From the NCBI GenBank assembly GCA_020055645.1, contig JAECZT010000018.1:62001-126000 (forward strand): 64,000 nucleotides of DNA. Reading direction: 5' to 3'. The DNA is from Tomocerus qinae (Eukaryota > Arthropoda > Collembola > Entomobryomorpha > Tomoceridae). This document shows, piece by piece, positions 22,727 to 34,080 of this stretch; within the stretch, counting starts at the first letter, position 1, and each line of letters starts with the position of its first letter. Both the position numbers and the translations under genes were made by a program. The notes beneath the pieces were generated by a model. The model did not search any database. It saw nothing but the letters and a program-made list of their open reading frames with translations, and had not been told where the DNA came from.

Positions 22727-22936
22727 TATTGTGATGGTCGACATTATATTCAGGATTCCAAAAATGTACCTCACAAGAAAATTGGGTAAGAACTTTAGAC
22801 AGAATTCCAAGAGTTGTAAGGCAATTTTTACATGTATTTTGATGATCATCAGAGATTTCCAAATGTGAGGTTCCGGGAGCTTAAAGTCCTGGTGCATACA
22901 AACGTAAATGATCTCTTGACTATCATATTCCTCATA

Positions 22937-23290
22937 AACATTTTTTGGGAAAGTGCTAAAGGATCCGAGATTACTGATCCAACATCCATAAAGTTAATTC
23001 AATAAAGATTCATCGGAACTTATTCTAGAGGTTATATTTTAAAAATTTCACAATTTTGTCTTTGATTGGAAGATACACGGATCATAAAATGCAAATACAG
23101 AAATATGTATTAATTTCAAGTTTCAAACGATGATATCTTCAAGCCAGAGACAAAAATGTGAAGTTTTCAAAGTATAACCTCTAGAATAAGTTTTGAAAAA
23201 TCTTTTTTACACTTACTACATGGGTGTAGGACCAGTAATCTCAAATCTCAGATTCTTTAGGACATTCCAAAAAAAAGTAGGATTTTTCGC
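22937..23290. repeat. Foldback repeat, ~350 bp
   Basis: 'cttattctagaggttata' at about 23018 is mirrored by 'tataacctctagaataag' at about 23178. Pairing continues outward ('gagattactgatcc' against 'ggaccagtaatctc') to about 22937 and 23290. An imperfect palindrome, probably a degraded foldback transposon. Confidence 0.6.
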
Positions 23291-24408
23291 GATTCCCATT
23301 CACCCTCTATGATATGTTTGCTGATTAAATACCTAGCAGCGTCCCTAGTTGTTGCAAAAACAGTTTTTTGAAATCTGCAAAACTGCCTTACACGGTGCAA
23401 AATTTGCTTTCTTTTATTAAACCAATTCAAAATTCAAAGCATCAATATAAATGGAAAAAATTGAATTTTCCCGCACATGAAGTAATAGAAACCTTGAGCG
23501 CACTGAAAGCTGGAAATTTTTTTATACAGAATACATCCATTGTTCCTGTTATGAAACATTTTGTGCCTTGTAAGTCGTAGGAGACTATAGACCGCGCAGT
23601 GCATAATTGTGTACTGCCAACAATTGTTCTGCTTTGGACGTGTTGTAATTTTCCTCATTATGTGCGTTATTATGTGCTTGGCTGCGTTTTAGAATTACGG
23701 CAAGTCAACACACGGAAGTACAAACATACAAACGGAATTGTCACGTGACTGACTTTTTGCCGTTTATCTAATAGTAGTGATAAACAATATCTAAAAACTT
23801 ATAAATATTCATAACAAGATTCTTTTTAAGATAATTTCACCTAATAATTTGTCCAAGCCTATTTTCACAACACTAGGGTAAAAACAATAATAAATATGGT
23901 ACATATTAAGGCTTCTGAAGGAACAACGTGCTTAAATTGCTTTCATACAGATATGTAAATTTTCATTTCGTGGATGTTTAAATATTCTCCTAGAAGAGGC
24001 ATGATGCAAATATTTGCATCTTTTACTTCCTTTGCAATTATCAATGTTTGAGATTGTAAATGTCAAAACCTGTTTTTGCAGGTCGTACATATTAAACCGA
24101 TACACGGAGTAGGATTCATTACCTAGAATAAGGTGAAATTTTTATTGCATTGGCCCTACTCTAAGTATGTATAGCATCGGTTACTATAACAATGAGGGTT
24201 ACCAGATTTTCTTCAATGAATTTAAGTATCCTAATCATCAAAAGTCATTTACCAACCCGCTCCCTTCAGGTGCGTCTTAGTAAAATTGTCAAGTTTCAAA
24301 AATACACATTAACACTGATTAGGGACATAAGACAAGAAAAAAAGTTTTTACCCTCCTCTAAAAAGTGATTAATATTTTCCAAAAGTTTCGTATGCACGTA
24401 CGTGCATG
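23291..24408. other. Distal part of the segmental duplication, no gene
   Basis: From about 23770 to 24372 this aligns with about 42780-42840 and then 45850-46580 ('gcaggtcgtacatattaaac', 'atcggttactataacaatga', 'aaaaagtgattaat'). Homology ends at the start of the 28-bp satellite here and at the TIR element in the sister copy. A 70-codon ORF at 23368 has no recognisable domain. Confidence 0.55.
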
Positions 24409-25122
24409 CCTACTGTATGCAACAGTGCTACAGTTACAGTAGGCAACTACATGCAACAGTGCTACAGTTACAGTAGGCAACTGTATGAACAGTGCTACAG
24501 TTAAAGTAGGCAACTGTACGAACAGTGCTACAGTAGGCAACTGTATGAACAGTGCTACAGTAGGCAACTATATGCAACAGTGCTACAGTAGGCAACTGTA
24601 TGCAACAGTGCTACAGTAGGCAACTGTATGCAACAGTGCTACAGTTGCCAACTGTATGCAACAGTGCTACAGTTGCCAACTGTATGCAACAGCGCTACAG
24701 TTGCAATATGTATGCAACAGTGCTACAGTTGCAATATGTATGCAACAGTGCTACAGTTGCCAACTGTATGCAACAGTGCTACAGTTGCCAACTGTATGCA
24801 ACAGCGCTACAGTTGCAATATGTATGCAACAGTGCTACAGTTGTCAACTGTATGCAACAGTGCTACAGTTGTCAACTGTATGCAACAGTGCTACAGTTGT
24901 CAACTGTATGCAACAGTGCTACAGTTGTCAACTGTATGCAACAGTGCTACAGTTGTCAACTGTATGCAACAGTGCTACAGTTGTCAACTGTATGCAACAG
25001 TGCTACAGTTGCAATATGTATGCAACAGTGCTACAGTTGTCAACTGTATGCAAGAGTGCTACAGTTGCCAACTGTATGCAACAGTGCTACAGTTGCCAAC
25101 TGTATGCAACAGTGCTACAGTT
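24409..25122. repeat. 28-bp satellite array, about 25 units
   Basis: The unit is GCAACAGTGCTACAGTTG followed by a variable CCAACTGTAT, TCAACTGTAT or CAATATGTAT. Each unit can fold (CAACTGTA ... TACAGTTG). Left-hand units are more divergent ('gtaggcaactgta'), the centre is most uniform. All three forward frames are open across the array, a by-product of the repeat and not evidence of a protein. Confidence 0.9.
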
Positions 25123-25754
25123 GTATGGTAGTGTATGGCTTATGAATGGCCCTGTAAGTGCTACTGTTGCACTGTTGAACTGTTGCAACTGTCTGCATTT
25201 TGTAAAACCCCTTGTAGCAGTCATAATGAAATGGCTTGTTACGTTGTAATATTAGGCAGACGACATATTCTTGCAAAAATACATAAAATGATTTATGTAC
25301 AAAGAAATTTTATTCCAGGAAATTAAAATAAGATTAGAAAATTGCGATTTCTTGAATTTGGATCTCTGTGACAAACATTTAACAGTCGAATCGAAAACAT
25401 CGAAAACAGTGTAGAAGAAATACACTGAGAAATGGGAGGTGGCGGGTTATGTAAATTGAACTAAAGAAATGTTTTAAATTTTAATCACATTTAACAAAAT
25501 ATTTTACTACTAACAAACTACTAACATATATATTATTAATGTTAGTTGCTCTCGTTTCCCGCATCATTCTTCTCTCGTTTTTCCCATTTCTAACATGTGG
25601 ATGTAAGTTAAACCTATCAGCTAATTGTGTTGTAGCCATTGCGTACCTATCTAACACTGTTTAATACTCTGGCTTTCCCTGTTCGTTCGCTCGTTACTTT
25701 TCTCTACTGCAATTAACAACTAAACTACATCTACTCCAACCCACATATAGCAAA
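25123..25754. other. Spacer, no gene seen
   Basis: AT-rich sequence between the satellite and the MITE at 25755, with no coding or repeat structure that could be supported. Confidence 0.35.
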
Positions 25755-26163
25755 CAGTGTACAAATTTTACACTTTTTAGGCTTTTTTACCATCACAGTT
25801 GTAAAAATGCACTTACTGGTATTAATGCATTTAATGGTAAAAATGGAAAATATTTCAGGTTGATTAGACAGCTTAGTACAGATATTAGACTTCCTAAAAT
25901 ATGTATAGGTTTTAAAACTTTATTTTCTATATGAAACATTTCCAATTAGCCCTTTAATAAATTATTAAATTGATCAAAGTAAATATTACTAAAACCAAGA
26001 TTACATTTGGTATCGTCAAATTAAAATTGATTTGAAGGCAATTTAATTGCAAATAATTTCTCAATCGGCAAATAAGGGCTATTAAGGCCCACATTGGTTG
26101 AATCTAACTCTGATTGATGAAATCTTATCAGTTAGTAACAACAATCATCAGCTGCTAAGCTAT
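25755..26163 (+). mobile_element. hAT-like MITE (CAGTGTACAAA family), 3'-truncated copy
   Basis: Begins CAGTGTACAAATTTTACA and matches 59003-59430 along its length. Homology ends at 'aagctat', where the MITE at 26164 begins; the expected remainder is absent. Third copy: 53552-53908 with 57506-57575. Confidence 0.7.
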
Positions 26164-26313
26164 CAGGGCCGCAGCCAGAAAAATTCGGGAGGGGCACCAG
26201 CGCGAAAATTTTTGCGATTTTTTGCGATTTTAGACAAAAATTTCTTTATCTTTCTCGATTTCGGGTGGGGCACGTGCCCGTGCCCTGGTGCCCCCCTCCT
26301 CGCTGCGGCCCTG
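26164..26313. mobile_element. MITE with CAGGGCCGCAGC ends
   Basis: 150 bp from CAGGGCCGCAGCCAG to CGCTGCGGCCCTG, with a GC-rich subterminal repeat ('ggggcaccagcgcg' and 'ggtgcccccctcc'). hAT-type terminus. It sits at the break point of the preceding MITE, but no exact target duplication is visible. Confidence 0.65.
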
Positions 26314-27144
26314 GTTGTGAGACGTGGTAATTGAAACTCTTTCTTTCAATATAATATATCGTGCCGTGACATTATTTTATACGCAGGAAAGTTTAAAATT
26401 TGGCTATTCATATTAAAACTATATTCTTTTCTATTCGCAAATGATTTTAAGCTAATAGGAGGTTAAATTAAAAATGTTTTACATCTTAAATAGAAATTCC
26501 ATTCTAAAATTGAAAGTATTCAGAGCTTGATGAATTGGTAAACTATTTTTTTTAAATTTCAAATGTGTATGTTTTGAATGTGCCACCTATGTGTTAAAGA
26601 GATTTATTATCATAAAATTATGACTTCTAATATAACACCTTTTGATTTCCATACATTTCCCAGTTTTCCTAATTTTCGCAGGGTGACTAAAGGCCACTTT
26701 ACTTTAGACTCATCCTATTCCTATCATCATCATGCTTTATGTCTCATTGGAAACAATTTTTAGTAGATTTAAAATCAACTGATATGACGTCACAAATCGT
26801 GATGATGATAGGAATAGGAAGAGTATAAATAAGCAGTCCTTAACAAATGAGTTAGAATATTTCTTTAATGTGATACCATTTTTGTTGGTCATAGTCATGA
26901 ATGTCATGGAAGTTGACACTTTTCTTCCATTGAAACTATACATTAATGGTAGTATATGTAATTAGTTATTCCAAACCCGGAGTTAAAAATTTTTCTAAAA
27001 TCTCGCCTTATTACGACCAAGGGCCAATATTTTTTGTGTTGGAACTGTATTGAGACTATCGGTACTTACTCTGGTCACCCATTAGGGTCACATTTTTGAC
27101 TTTGACCACGTTACTCTGACTCATCATTATGCATACTGCCAAGT
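26314..27144. other. Spacer with a 16-bp inverted pair
   Basis: No gene seen. 'cctattcctatcatcatc' at about 26714 is mirrored by 'gatgatgataggaatagg' at about 26801, indicating a small foldback of about 105 bp. Confidence 0.4.
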
Positions 27145-27419
27145 GTAGATGTAAGCATCCCATCCATTTTACCCAACATCCCCATCCAGGTGTTTGGATG
27201 GGTTGGAAGGGATGTGTTAGTGATGGCTGTATTCGGTGGTTTACTTTATTTGGAAACTGGTAATGGGCTTAACGGGATGTTTTAGCTTATTTGGATGTTG
27301 GTGATGGGCTGGATAGGATGTTGATCTTTTCTTGGGTGTTTGGTGATGATGGGATGGATGGGGTTGGATGTCCCATCTTTTGCATTGGATGGGATGCTTA
27401 CCTACAACTTACATCTATG
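27145..27419. mobile_element. MITE with 9-bp TSD CTGCCAAGT, GGATG-rich
   Basis: 'tagatgtaagcatcccatcc' on the left corresponds to 'ggatgggatgcttac' plus 'cttacatcta' on the right (an 11-bp gap in the stem). CTGCCAAGT flanks at 27136-27144 and 27420-27428. The interior is rich in GGATG. The 9-bp duplication suggests a Mutator-like MITE. Confidence 0.65.
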
Positions 27420-27683
27420 CTGCCAAGTATTATTCTGTTTTAACCGACTAAGCAAATAAATTGCTTCCACTCACGCACCAGGTGGGTGAGGGGAGAAAGT
27501 TTCTGAAACACATTCTATCCATCGTACAATATTACCCCGGAATACAGACTAGCTTTATTTATAACAGGGGCTGGGCCCTGTGACCGGCTGATCAACTATA
27601 AACGTAATATATGCACGTTCTTTGAAAAGCGTTCCCCTCCCTCTAAACCAACGAAATGGGTTGTTTCTCATTTATTATTATAA

Positions 27684-28124
27684 TGTTACGGAGGCTAAAC
27701 TGAGTCCTACCTAATGCTATCGGTTATTGGATGCACTGGTACTGTCCCTACCGTAATTGTAGACTGAATAAGGTTCCATTCCCTAGATTCAAACCTCCTA
27801 TGTGCAAGATGCGAATACTTCAAAACTCTCGATCCACTCAACAATTCAGATACAATGATTTATTAACTCGAACACAATTATTACAGCTTCTCATTGCGAA
27901 CTAATCTCAGCTCGCGCAGGTAACATTCCTGCAAGTCAGGCCGAACACAGGCCAGGTCTCAGTCAACACGACTGGATTGGTAGCTCTCCTCTGCAACGAC
28001 TCCGCACGACTGGCTCTCCTGATGTAGATTGGCTCCTTTTATAACCTTTCTGACGTCGGTTGTAGTCGTAGTCCTCGTAGTAGATAATGTAAAGTAGTCT
28101 CCCACTCTGTGCTAGCTACGTACA
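27684..28124 (-). repeat. 3' LTR of the retroelement
   Basis: 441 bp. On the minus strand it starts TGTACGTAGC and ends CCGTAACA. TATAAAAGG lies at 28043-28035 and AATAAA (in GTTAATAAATCATT) at about 27862, the order expected of U3-R. Differs from the other LTR at about 27810 and 27851. Confidence 0.92.
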
Positions 28125-28129
28125 TTATA

Positions 28130-28142
28130 CTCTTCCCCCCTT
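28130..28142 (-). other. Polypurine tract
   Basis: AAGGGGGGAAGAG on the minus strand, 5 nt before the 3' LTR; the expected plus-strand primer site. Confidence 0.65.
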
Positions 28143-28759
28143 CAGACCCTGGGCTTCCGAAGTGGTACGTATGGGTTGAATGTTAGATGAAAGGGTTGAA
28201 TTGCTTTACTTCTGTTGTTGTTCTGTTTCTGCTCCTGTGGCTCTGCTCCTGACGCTCGCTCTTCTTGTTGCTTGCTCTGCTTTCCGCTGCTATTGCTCTA
28301 GTTATGTTATTATGCGACGATGCATCTTTGTAGTCGCTTCCTCTTGATGTTGCATACGTCGTCGTATCTGTTACATGCATGCTTACATAGTAATATTATT
28401 AAATAGTTACAGAATGCTTAACCTATGTTAGTGAATACATACTATTGTAACTCGTCCGGTGTGACGGGTAGTTTTACTAGTATAATATACAATTATTATA
28501 ATGATATGGGGTAAGTTGATAATTTTGTCCCGCCGGTTGAAAAATAGCAGTTATCCTTGTAATTGTGGTATTTCCGAACTCCATTCATTCGATACTGTTA
28601 TTCTTGTTGCGTGCTGTTGTCGGAGTTTGAGTTTTTGGAATTGTTGTCGTTTTTCTGCTTTTCCTTGTGTGGTTTCTTTTTCGCAATTATTATGTTGATT
28701 GTGTAGTGTGTAATCTGCATTTGGTAAGTGTTCCTTCATTTCGTTGTCCTATTGTTGAC

Positions 28760-30310
28760 ATGTCTCAATTACCATTAAGGAATCGTACTATAAAACGCGA
28801 AATTGAAGATGAAGATTCAAGTAGTGCTACTGAAGTTGACTCTGACATCGAGATAATCGATTTTATCCTTCCGGATCTTGAAAATAGTCCTTCCTCTGTG
28901 GTTGCTGTCGATGTCGACGAATTTCTTGATGAGGTTCTTCTTGGACAAGACCAAATTCCCATTCGTGAGGTCACCTGTCGTGGCATTTGCATGAAGGGTT
29001 TGATACCCGAAGTTCTGCATTATTTGGTGTATCCCGAAAATTGCGAATGCTTTTTTCATTACGGTTGTCTGTGTTCCCATGTCTTCTTGAGCGTCACTGA
29101 GTTACAACGCCGGTATAATATCGGAGAGTTCTTGTCGCGAATAATGAAGTCGCGTCCAGGTAGACGGTTTGATTACTCCAGTGCTGTTTCTGATCAAATT
29201 TTGCGTTGTCCCGGTTGTGGTGTAATCTACGAAGGTGTGCGAGTGTATCTCCCACCTGCTTTTGAAGATCTGGACGACGGAAATCGCTTAGGAGGTGAAG
29301 GTAATCATAATTTCATAGATATTAATTTTTAGAAACAAGATGTATATGTCATAGTCCTGTTGGGATTCCGTTTTTCTAACTAGTGTCCTTCTTTGTAGAA
29401 ATTTTCAATGGGTTACGAGAAATGGTGACGTTTTCTGGTGAAAGGGTTCGTGTATTGGCTTGCGATTTGCCCCTTGTATTACATGACTGCAGCGTGGTTA
29501 TTTCGACAGATCCAGGTAATGAAAATATTCCTCCTTTAGTATATGAGAATTCTGCTTTAAAATCTGACATTTTTATTATTGGTATGTGTTGTAGTCCCAG
29601 TTGATGCCCTTGAAGAAGTTGAAGTTCCCTGTAGTTCTGTAGTAGCTGGAAGTAGCCGTAACTTTGCTGCGCCTTTAATTCGTGTTCAGGCTACTAGTAG
29701 TGTATACGTTGCTGGAAGTGGGATCTCTGCCGCAAATTCCTGTTGTATACAGGGTGATGACTCTTCAGCTGATGTTGATATGGATGTTGATGGTTTTGGT
29801 AAGATTTTATTGTTACTTATATGTTATCGTCCATTAGGGTAGTCGGTGAAATGTAGTTTTCTATCATTGTTATTCACATGTAGGAGTATATTTCGAATTG
29901 TATTGATTGTTTATTTACTTGTAGAAGCGAATGTAGATGATTCAGCTTCAGTTGATGAAGATGTTGAAGCTCGCCAGTTGATGCTAGAAGAAGCGGTTGA
30001 ACATGGACCTTCCCCGCGGATGACGGATTATTGCTCCGGATGTGGTAAGTTATATTTTGGAAATTGCGTGACTTAGTTGAAGTTGTCCAATTGCTTGATA
30101 TTGATTACTTTACGATTTTAATTACAAAGAAACTTATATAATATGTTTGGTGCTTTTAGGCGATTCGAGCCAAACGCACGCAAACGTGCAAGATGTTACG
30201 AGACTGATTTAGGAAAAGAAGGGAAATATGTGTGTCATATTTGCAAGAAAACTTTTTCGCGGTCGGATAATTTGAAGAAACACCTTCGCAAGGTTCATAA
30301 ACTTGACTAG
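28760..30310 (+). CDS. Antisense five-exon gene in the LTR element: RING-like plus C2H2 protein
   Basis: Exons 28760-29300, 29399-29515, 29595-29798, 29925-30044 and 30213-30310 total 1080 nt, 359 residues plus stop. All four introns are short (79-168 bp), GT-AG and phase 1. The last acceptor (gatttag at 30212) is chosen because it alone keeps frame. Features: IKRE near residue 11, a sumoylation-type site; SDIEIIDF, resembling a SUMO-interacting motif; a Cys/His region (CRGIC, ENCECFFHYGCLC, then LRCPGC) spaced like a variant RING; acidic middle exons; CSGCG, then a C2H2 finger (YVCHICKKTFSRSDNLKKHL, then RKVH). AATAAA follows at about 30376. Function unknown; a transcription or SUMO/ubiquitin-related regulator is inferred from motifs only. 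Open splicing-consistent frames suggest it is functional. Confidence 0.7.
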
Positions 30311-31176
30311 TCTGCTTTCCTGATAATCTCTTTCTTTGTACCACTTTTGGCATTATACATTCCTTTGGGTGTTAATAAATTAAAGTAGTGTCGTTGTAGT
30401 GGTAGTTGATGTTGCCTATGACATATAGTCATATTTTTGTATTCTTGGTATATGTAGATTTAGTTGTTGTTAATAAAATTATGCCTTCTTGTTAACTTAA
30501 GCTTTGCTTGCATTCCATTTTCCAAATTCGCATTTCTTCCCGCAGTGCATATAATAATATTTTGCAATAATATTGTTCTGGGTATTTGTAGTGTCAGTTC
30601 TTCGTTGTGTATGTGCCATTCAATCACAAACAGTGTTTACTGATGATATTGTACAGTTCTGTGAGGTAAGTCTGCATTGCAATGGAAACTGCCATTACCC
30701 CTCCATCGGAACTAGGAAATCGTCCCGTTATGCGGACACGCATGTATTCTGATGACTGATGTGAGATGATTTACTATGGCAATGGAAACTCCCATTACCC
30801 CTCCATTCCAACCAGCACGTGACCGATTTAGCGGACACATAAAAACTGATGACTCTTCACAGCTGATAATATTCTGCTTTTACAAATCTTGAGTTGTACT
30901 TTATGTCTATACTATATGGTACGTATACATTGTATATTATACTGTTACATTAACATTATATTGGGTATTCTTTTAAAGTTTACTGTCTATCACATGCTTG
31001 CGGTTATATAGATATTCGTAAAATTATAAGGTATACGAGTGCTTGCATACTATTGCTATTACATTTGTTAGTGTAGTGGTACTTATACATGATACTGATA
31101 CTTATGATGGCATACATAGGTAATAGAAAGATTTACCATTACTACGTAATGGTAAATAGTATTTAAATTCCTGTAC
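30311..31176. other. Internal noncoding part of the retroelement
   Basis: Between the convergent ends of the antisense gene and Gag. Contains a direct repeat of about 110 bp period at about 30677-30720 and 30777-30820 ('gcaatggaaact' ... 'ccattacccctccat') and AATAAA signals for the plus-strand gene. No coding sequence recognised. Confidence 0.5.
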
Positions 31177-32880
31177 TCAACAAACTTTCACTTTCTTACG
31201 ATGATTACTTGTGTGTACAAACGAAGTTGCTAACATTTTCATTCGTATGAAATTAACAATGTATGAGTTATAACCGATTGAAATTTTGCATTGTTTCGCT
31301 AATTTAAATATGCTTGCTTTCCAAATTCTCTTATCCTCCGATCCAAAAATGTTTCGCCCATTAAAATACATCGAAATCATCTTAAAACAATAACTAACTT
31401 TCCTCTTACAGCTTCCTTTAACCATAACAAAATTATGCTTAAAACTATCATTTTTGTTGCTATTATTGTATGTTTTCCGTATACAACTGTTTGTCAACGA
31501 ACTGTAAGTGTATCTTATTGCTTCCAAACTAATTATTGCATTAATTGAACTAGATATACTTTGCCAATTAGATATTACCTTATCGCTAGCTAACCATACA
31601 AGATTAACCATATACCATAACGTATCTAACACAATCTTCCATACTTGGTAATGTTTCAATATACGTTTACGTCTTATCCTTCCTCTCATTGACTGTCCAT
31701 CACGACAATCTTGCCAAACAAACGGCATATCTGCATCTTCCATACTGACGCATGACTTATCTTCATTGCCTGCATCTGTCATACTGACGCATGACTTCTC
31801 TTCATTGCCTGCATCTTCTGAATTGCTTAAAGCTTCATTAATACATTTCTTGAATTCAATCTTTCTGATATTCCGAGAATTTCCTCGATATCTTAACCCT
31901 TGGTTAGATTGATACAACGATTTTTCATCGTATTGGCATTCTTCTGTTTCATTCACTCCCATATCCAAAACTTCCATACCATCATTTCTTCTTCGCAACC
32001 TTAACTCTTTCTCTTCTCCATGAACCGTTTGTCTGCTCTTAAAATCTTGCTTTGTCCTAGATGATGGGTGCGCATTCCAGTCATCATTGGTTTTCTGATC
32101 CTTTGTTGTTGAATTTATTACATCATTGACTGTTTCGGAATCCAAGTCGTCTCCAGTCGTATTCCCAGAAGCTACTGTCCAGTGGCCGCTAAACAAGTAG
32201 TCCTTATAATGGTCTATTTTCGCTGATGTAGATGTTATTTTTGCAATTATTTCGTGTAACACACAAATAGAATCGATGTTCGTCTTGGCAGATCTCTTCC
32301 TTCGTCGCTTTTTCTTCCAATTCTTAATTACAAGTGGCGTGTACTCTTCATGACAAGCCCGATTCTTCTCATTCCATCTTTCATAATCCCTCAAGTCGTC
32401 TTCAATCGTTATACAACGTTGGACCAATTCACTGACCGTGTAGGTCGACAATCGATTTGTAAATATTCTGATACGTGGGTGCAAAGCCTGTCTGCATCTC
32501 TTCACGACATCTTCTTCACATTCTTCCGGAAAAACTTCTTTATTCAACTTGACAATGGAATATATAAAACTTTCTGAATTTTCAGTTTCTTCCTGTCGCA
32601 TGTTAATCAATCTCTTCATTTTAAAATGTCTTACGCTATACGTTTCATGTCTCTTCCGATATTCTAACTTAAATAAATCCCAAGTTACAATCCCTTGTTT
32701 AACATGATTAAACCAACTACGGTCATTGCCTTTTAAAATTCTAGGTAGGTATTCTATCCATAACAATTTGTTTAATCTTATTGCCTTAAAATACCATTCT
32801 AAATCCAATAAATAATCCGTAACTGAACAATTTTCATAACTCTTAGGTATAGGTATATTGCATGTACATAACATATCCAT
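31177..32880 (-). CDS. Retroelement Gag-like protein
   Basis: 567 residues. The first ~170 match the retrotransposon Gag capsid pattern: LEWYFKAIRLN, WFNHVKQGIVTWDLFKLEYR, MKRLINMRQEETENSESFIY, then an EECEEDVVKRCRQALHP stretch with the usual helix spacing. The middle is charged (KKKRRRKR near residue 190). Two copies of a 13-residue unit (DAGNEEKSCVSMT, DAGNEDKSCVSME) follow each other near 370-395. The C-terminal 170 residues include a hydrophobic stretch (VWKIVLDTLWYMVNLVWLA) and are unlike standard Gag; no CCHC zinc knuckle was seen. It would form the particle that packages the element RNA. Open throughout, so recently functional. Confidence 0.75.
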   Translation of the reverse strand: MDMLCTCNIPIPKSYENCSVTDYLLDLEWYFKAIRLNKLLWIEYLPRILKGNDRSWFNHVKQGIVTWDLFKLEYRKRHETYSVRHFKMKRLINMRQEETENSESFIYSIVKLNKEVFPEECEEDVVKRCRQALHPRIRIFTNRLSTYTVSELVQRCITIEDDLRDYERWNEKNRACHEEYTPLVIKNWKKKRRRKRSAKTNIDSICVLHEIIAKITSTSAKIDHYKDYLFSGHWTVASGNTTGDDLDSETVNDVINSTTKDQKTNDDWNAHPSSRTKQDFKSRQTVHGEEKELRLRRRNDGMEVLDMGVNETEECQYDEKSLYQSNQGLRYRGNSRNIRKIEFKKCINEALSNSEDAGNEEKSCVSMTDAGNEDKSCVSMEDADMPFVWQDCRDGQSMRGRIRRKRILKHYQVWKIVLDTLWYMVNLVWLASDKVISNWQSISSSINAIISLEAIRYTYSSLTNSCIRKTYNNSNKNDSFKHNFVMVKGSCKRKVSYCFKMISMYFNGRNIFGSEDKRIWKASIFKLAKQCKISIGYNSYIVNFIRMKMLATSFVHTSNHRKKVKVC

Positions 32881-32994
32881 CTTTCTTATGCTATTAACAA
32901 ATTACCATTAACTTAACAAATTCTGAGTAACCAATAATTAGTCATACACGCATATCGTCAAACCTTAAAACAACTTCTGTCACAAAAAAATTGT

Positions 32995-33360
32995 CTAAAA
33001 TCCTCTATGCCGTGATTGTACTCGATTTGCCATGTCCATAAGCTCTGAACTTTGTAACAAGTCAATGCCAATTACAATAGGTACATCTAAGAACGGATCT
33101 ATCTTAAAATTGTGTTCTATGGTAACACCGTCTTTATTTAGTCGTAATTTGAAATAATACGTTCTAGTGTCTTTAGTAATGTCTTCAATAACTGTGTATG
33201 CACTACTCCTCTGTATACCAAAAGTCTCTGCAAATGCTAAAGCAGTTTGAATATGTATCAACGATACTTGTTCGTTAGTATTAACTTTCGCTAACAGATT
33301 ATATTTTGTTTTAGTGTTGCTATGTGGATTTCGTACTTCTATGTCGGTTGTAATTATCAT
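32995..33360 (-). CDS. Retropepsin-like ORF with altered active site, upstream of Gag
   Basis: 121 residues. The pattern of a retroviral-type aspartic protease is visible: a beta strand leading to VNTNEQVSLI where active proteases have a (V/I)DTGA.VS-type motif, and near the end VPIVIGIDLL, the usual (I/V)(I/L)G.D.L close of the fold. The catalytic aspartate is replaced by asparagine and the glycine is missing, so it is predicted inactive. It lies 114 bp before Gag instead of after it. It may now serve a structural or binding role, or be a relic. Assignment rests on short motifs. Confidence 0.5.
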   Translation of the reverse strand: MIITTDIEVRNPHSNTKTKYNLLAKVNTNEQVSLIHIQTALAFAETFGIQRSSAYTVIEDITKDTRTYYFKLRLNKDGVTIEHNFKIDPFLDVPIVIGIDLLQSSELMDMANRVQSRHRGF

Positions 33361-33534
33361 ACTTTATACAAATTACCATAAAGTATTGCTTCTAATCATT
33401 TCAAATACAAGCTTTTCCAATAAGTCCGTTTACAATTCATATAATATCTTATAATCACAAAATGCTTAACATCAAAATTTAACTTACTTATGCTTATTTA
33501 TTTGTCTTAATTAGTTAATCTTGCTTAACTCAAG

Positions 33535-34080
33535 TTCTTGCGTAGCTTGGAATTTACCTACTACACATACAGTATCACAAAGTTCCACTGGTTCAACTAC
33601 GAACTATTACCCCAATAGCTCGTTTACATACAATTCCAACTTGTTTTATTTATCTATTTTCCTTGCTACTTGGAATTTACCACAGTAGTTACAATAGATA
33701 CATATTCACTCACATTAATTTAACCAAACTTAATCTTATTTCTACTTATTGTAATTTTTATCTGCTACCTGGAATTTGCCTGGGCAGTTACAATAGGTTA
33801 CTTATTTAAATTTACTATTCCAATTCTCACAATTTACTTATTTGTATTCTAATCTTATTAATATCTGTATTTTAATATTCACAGCCGAATGGAACTTCCC
33901 AAATCAGCCTACAGTCACTCAACTGAAATACAATATCTGTACTCGTATACAAAGTTACAATATTCCAACGTATTGTAAACTATATTCTGCCTTATGGAAT
34001 TTCCCTTCATGCAGCAAATTTACTTAACTTTAATCGCTTTTACAAATGTACATGAGTCTGCGGAGCCAATCCCTAGTCGG
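33535..34080. repeat. Degenerate ~110-bp repeats in the leader
   Basis: 'cttggaatttacc'-type blocks recur at about 33547, 33669, 33768, 33886 and 33993, often followed by 'agttacaatag'. About five decayed units; could be packaging or regulatory structure. Confidence 0.5.

Noticed and set aside
24409..25122. CRISPR-like array (28-bp repeats)
   Set aside because: Units are directly adjacent with no unique spacers and the DNA is eukaryotic.
24600..25249. Three overlapping forward ORFs of 167-197 codons with Cys/Gln-rich repeats
   Set aside because: All three frames are open because the 28-bp unit lacks stops; period 28 shifts frame each unit. Satellite, not protein.
28183..28380. 65-codon minus-strand ORF just after the 3' LTR boundary
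   Set aside because: Polar low-complexity frame between the antisense gene and the polypurine tract with no domain; probably chance.
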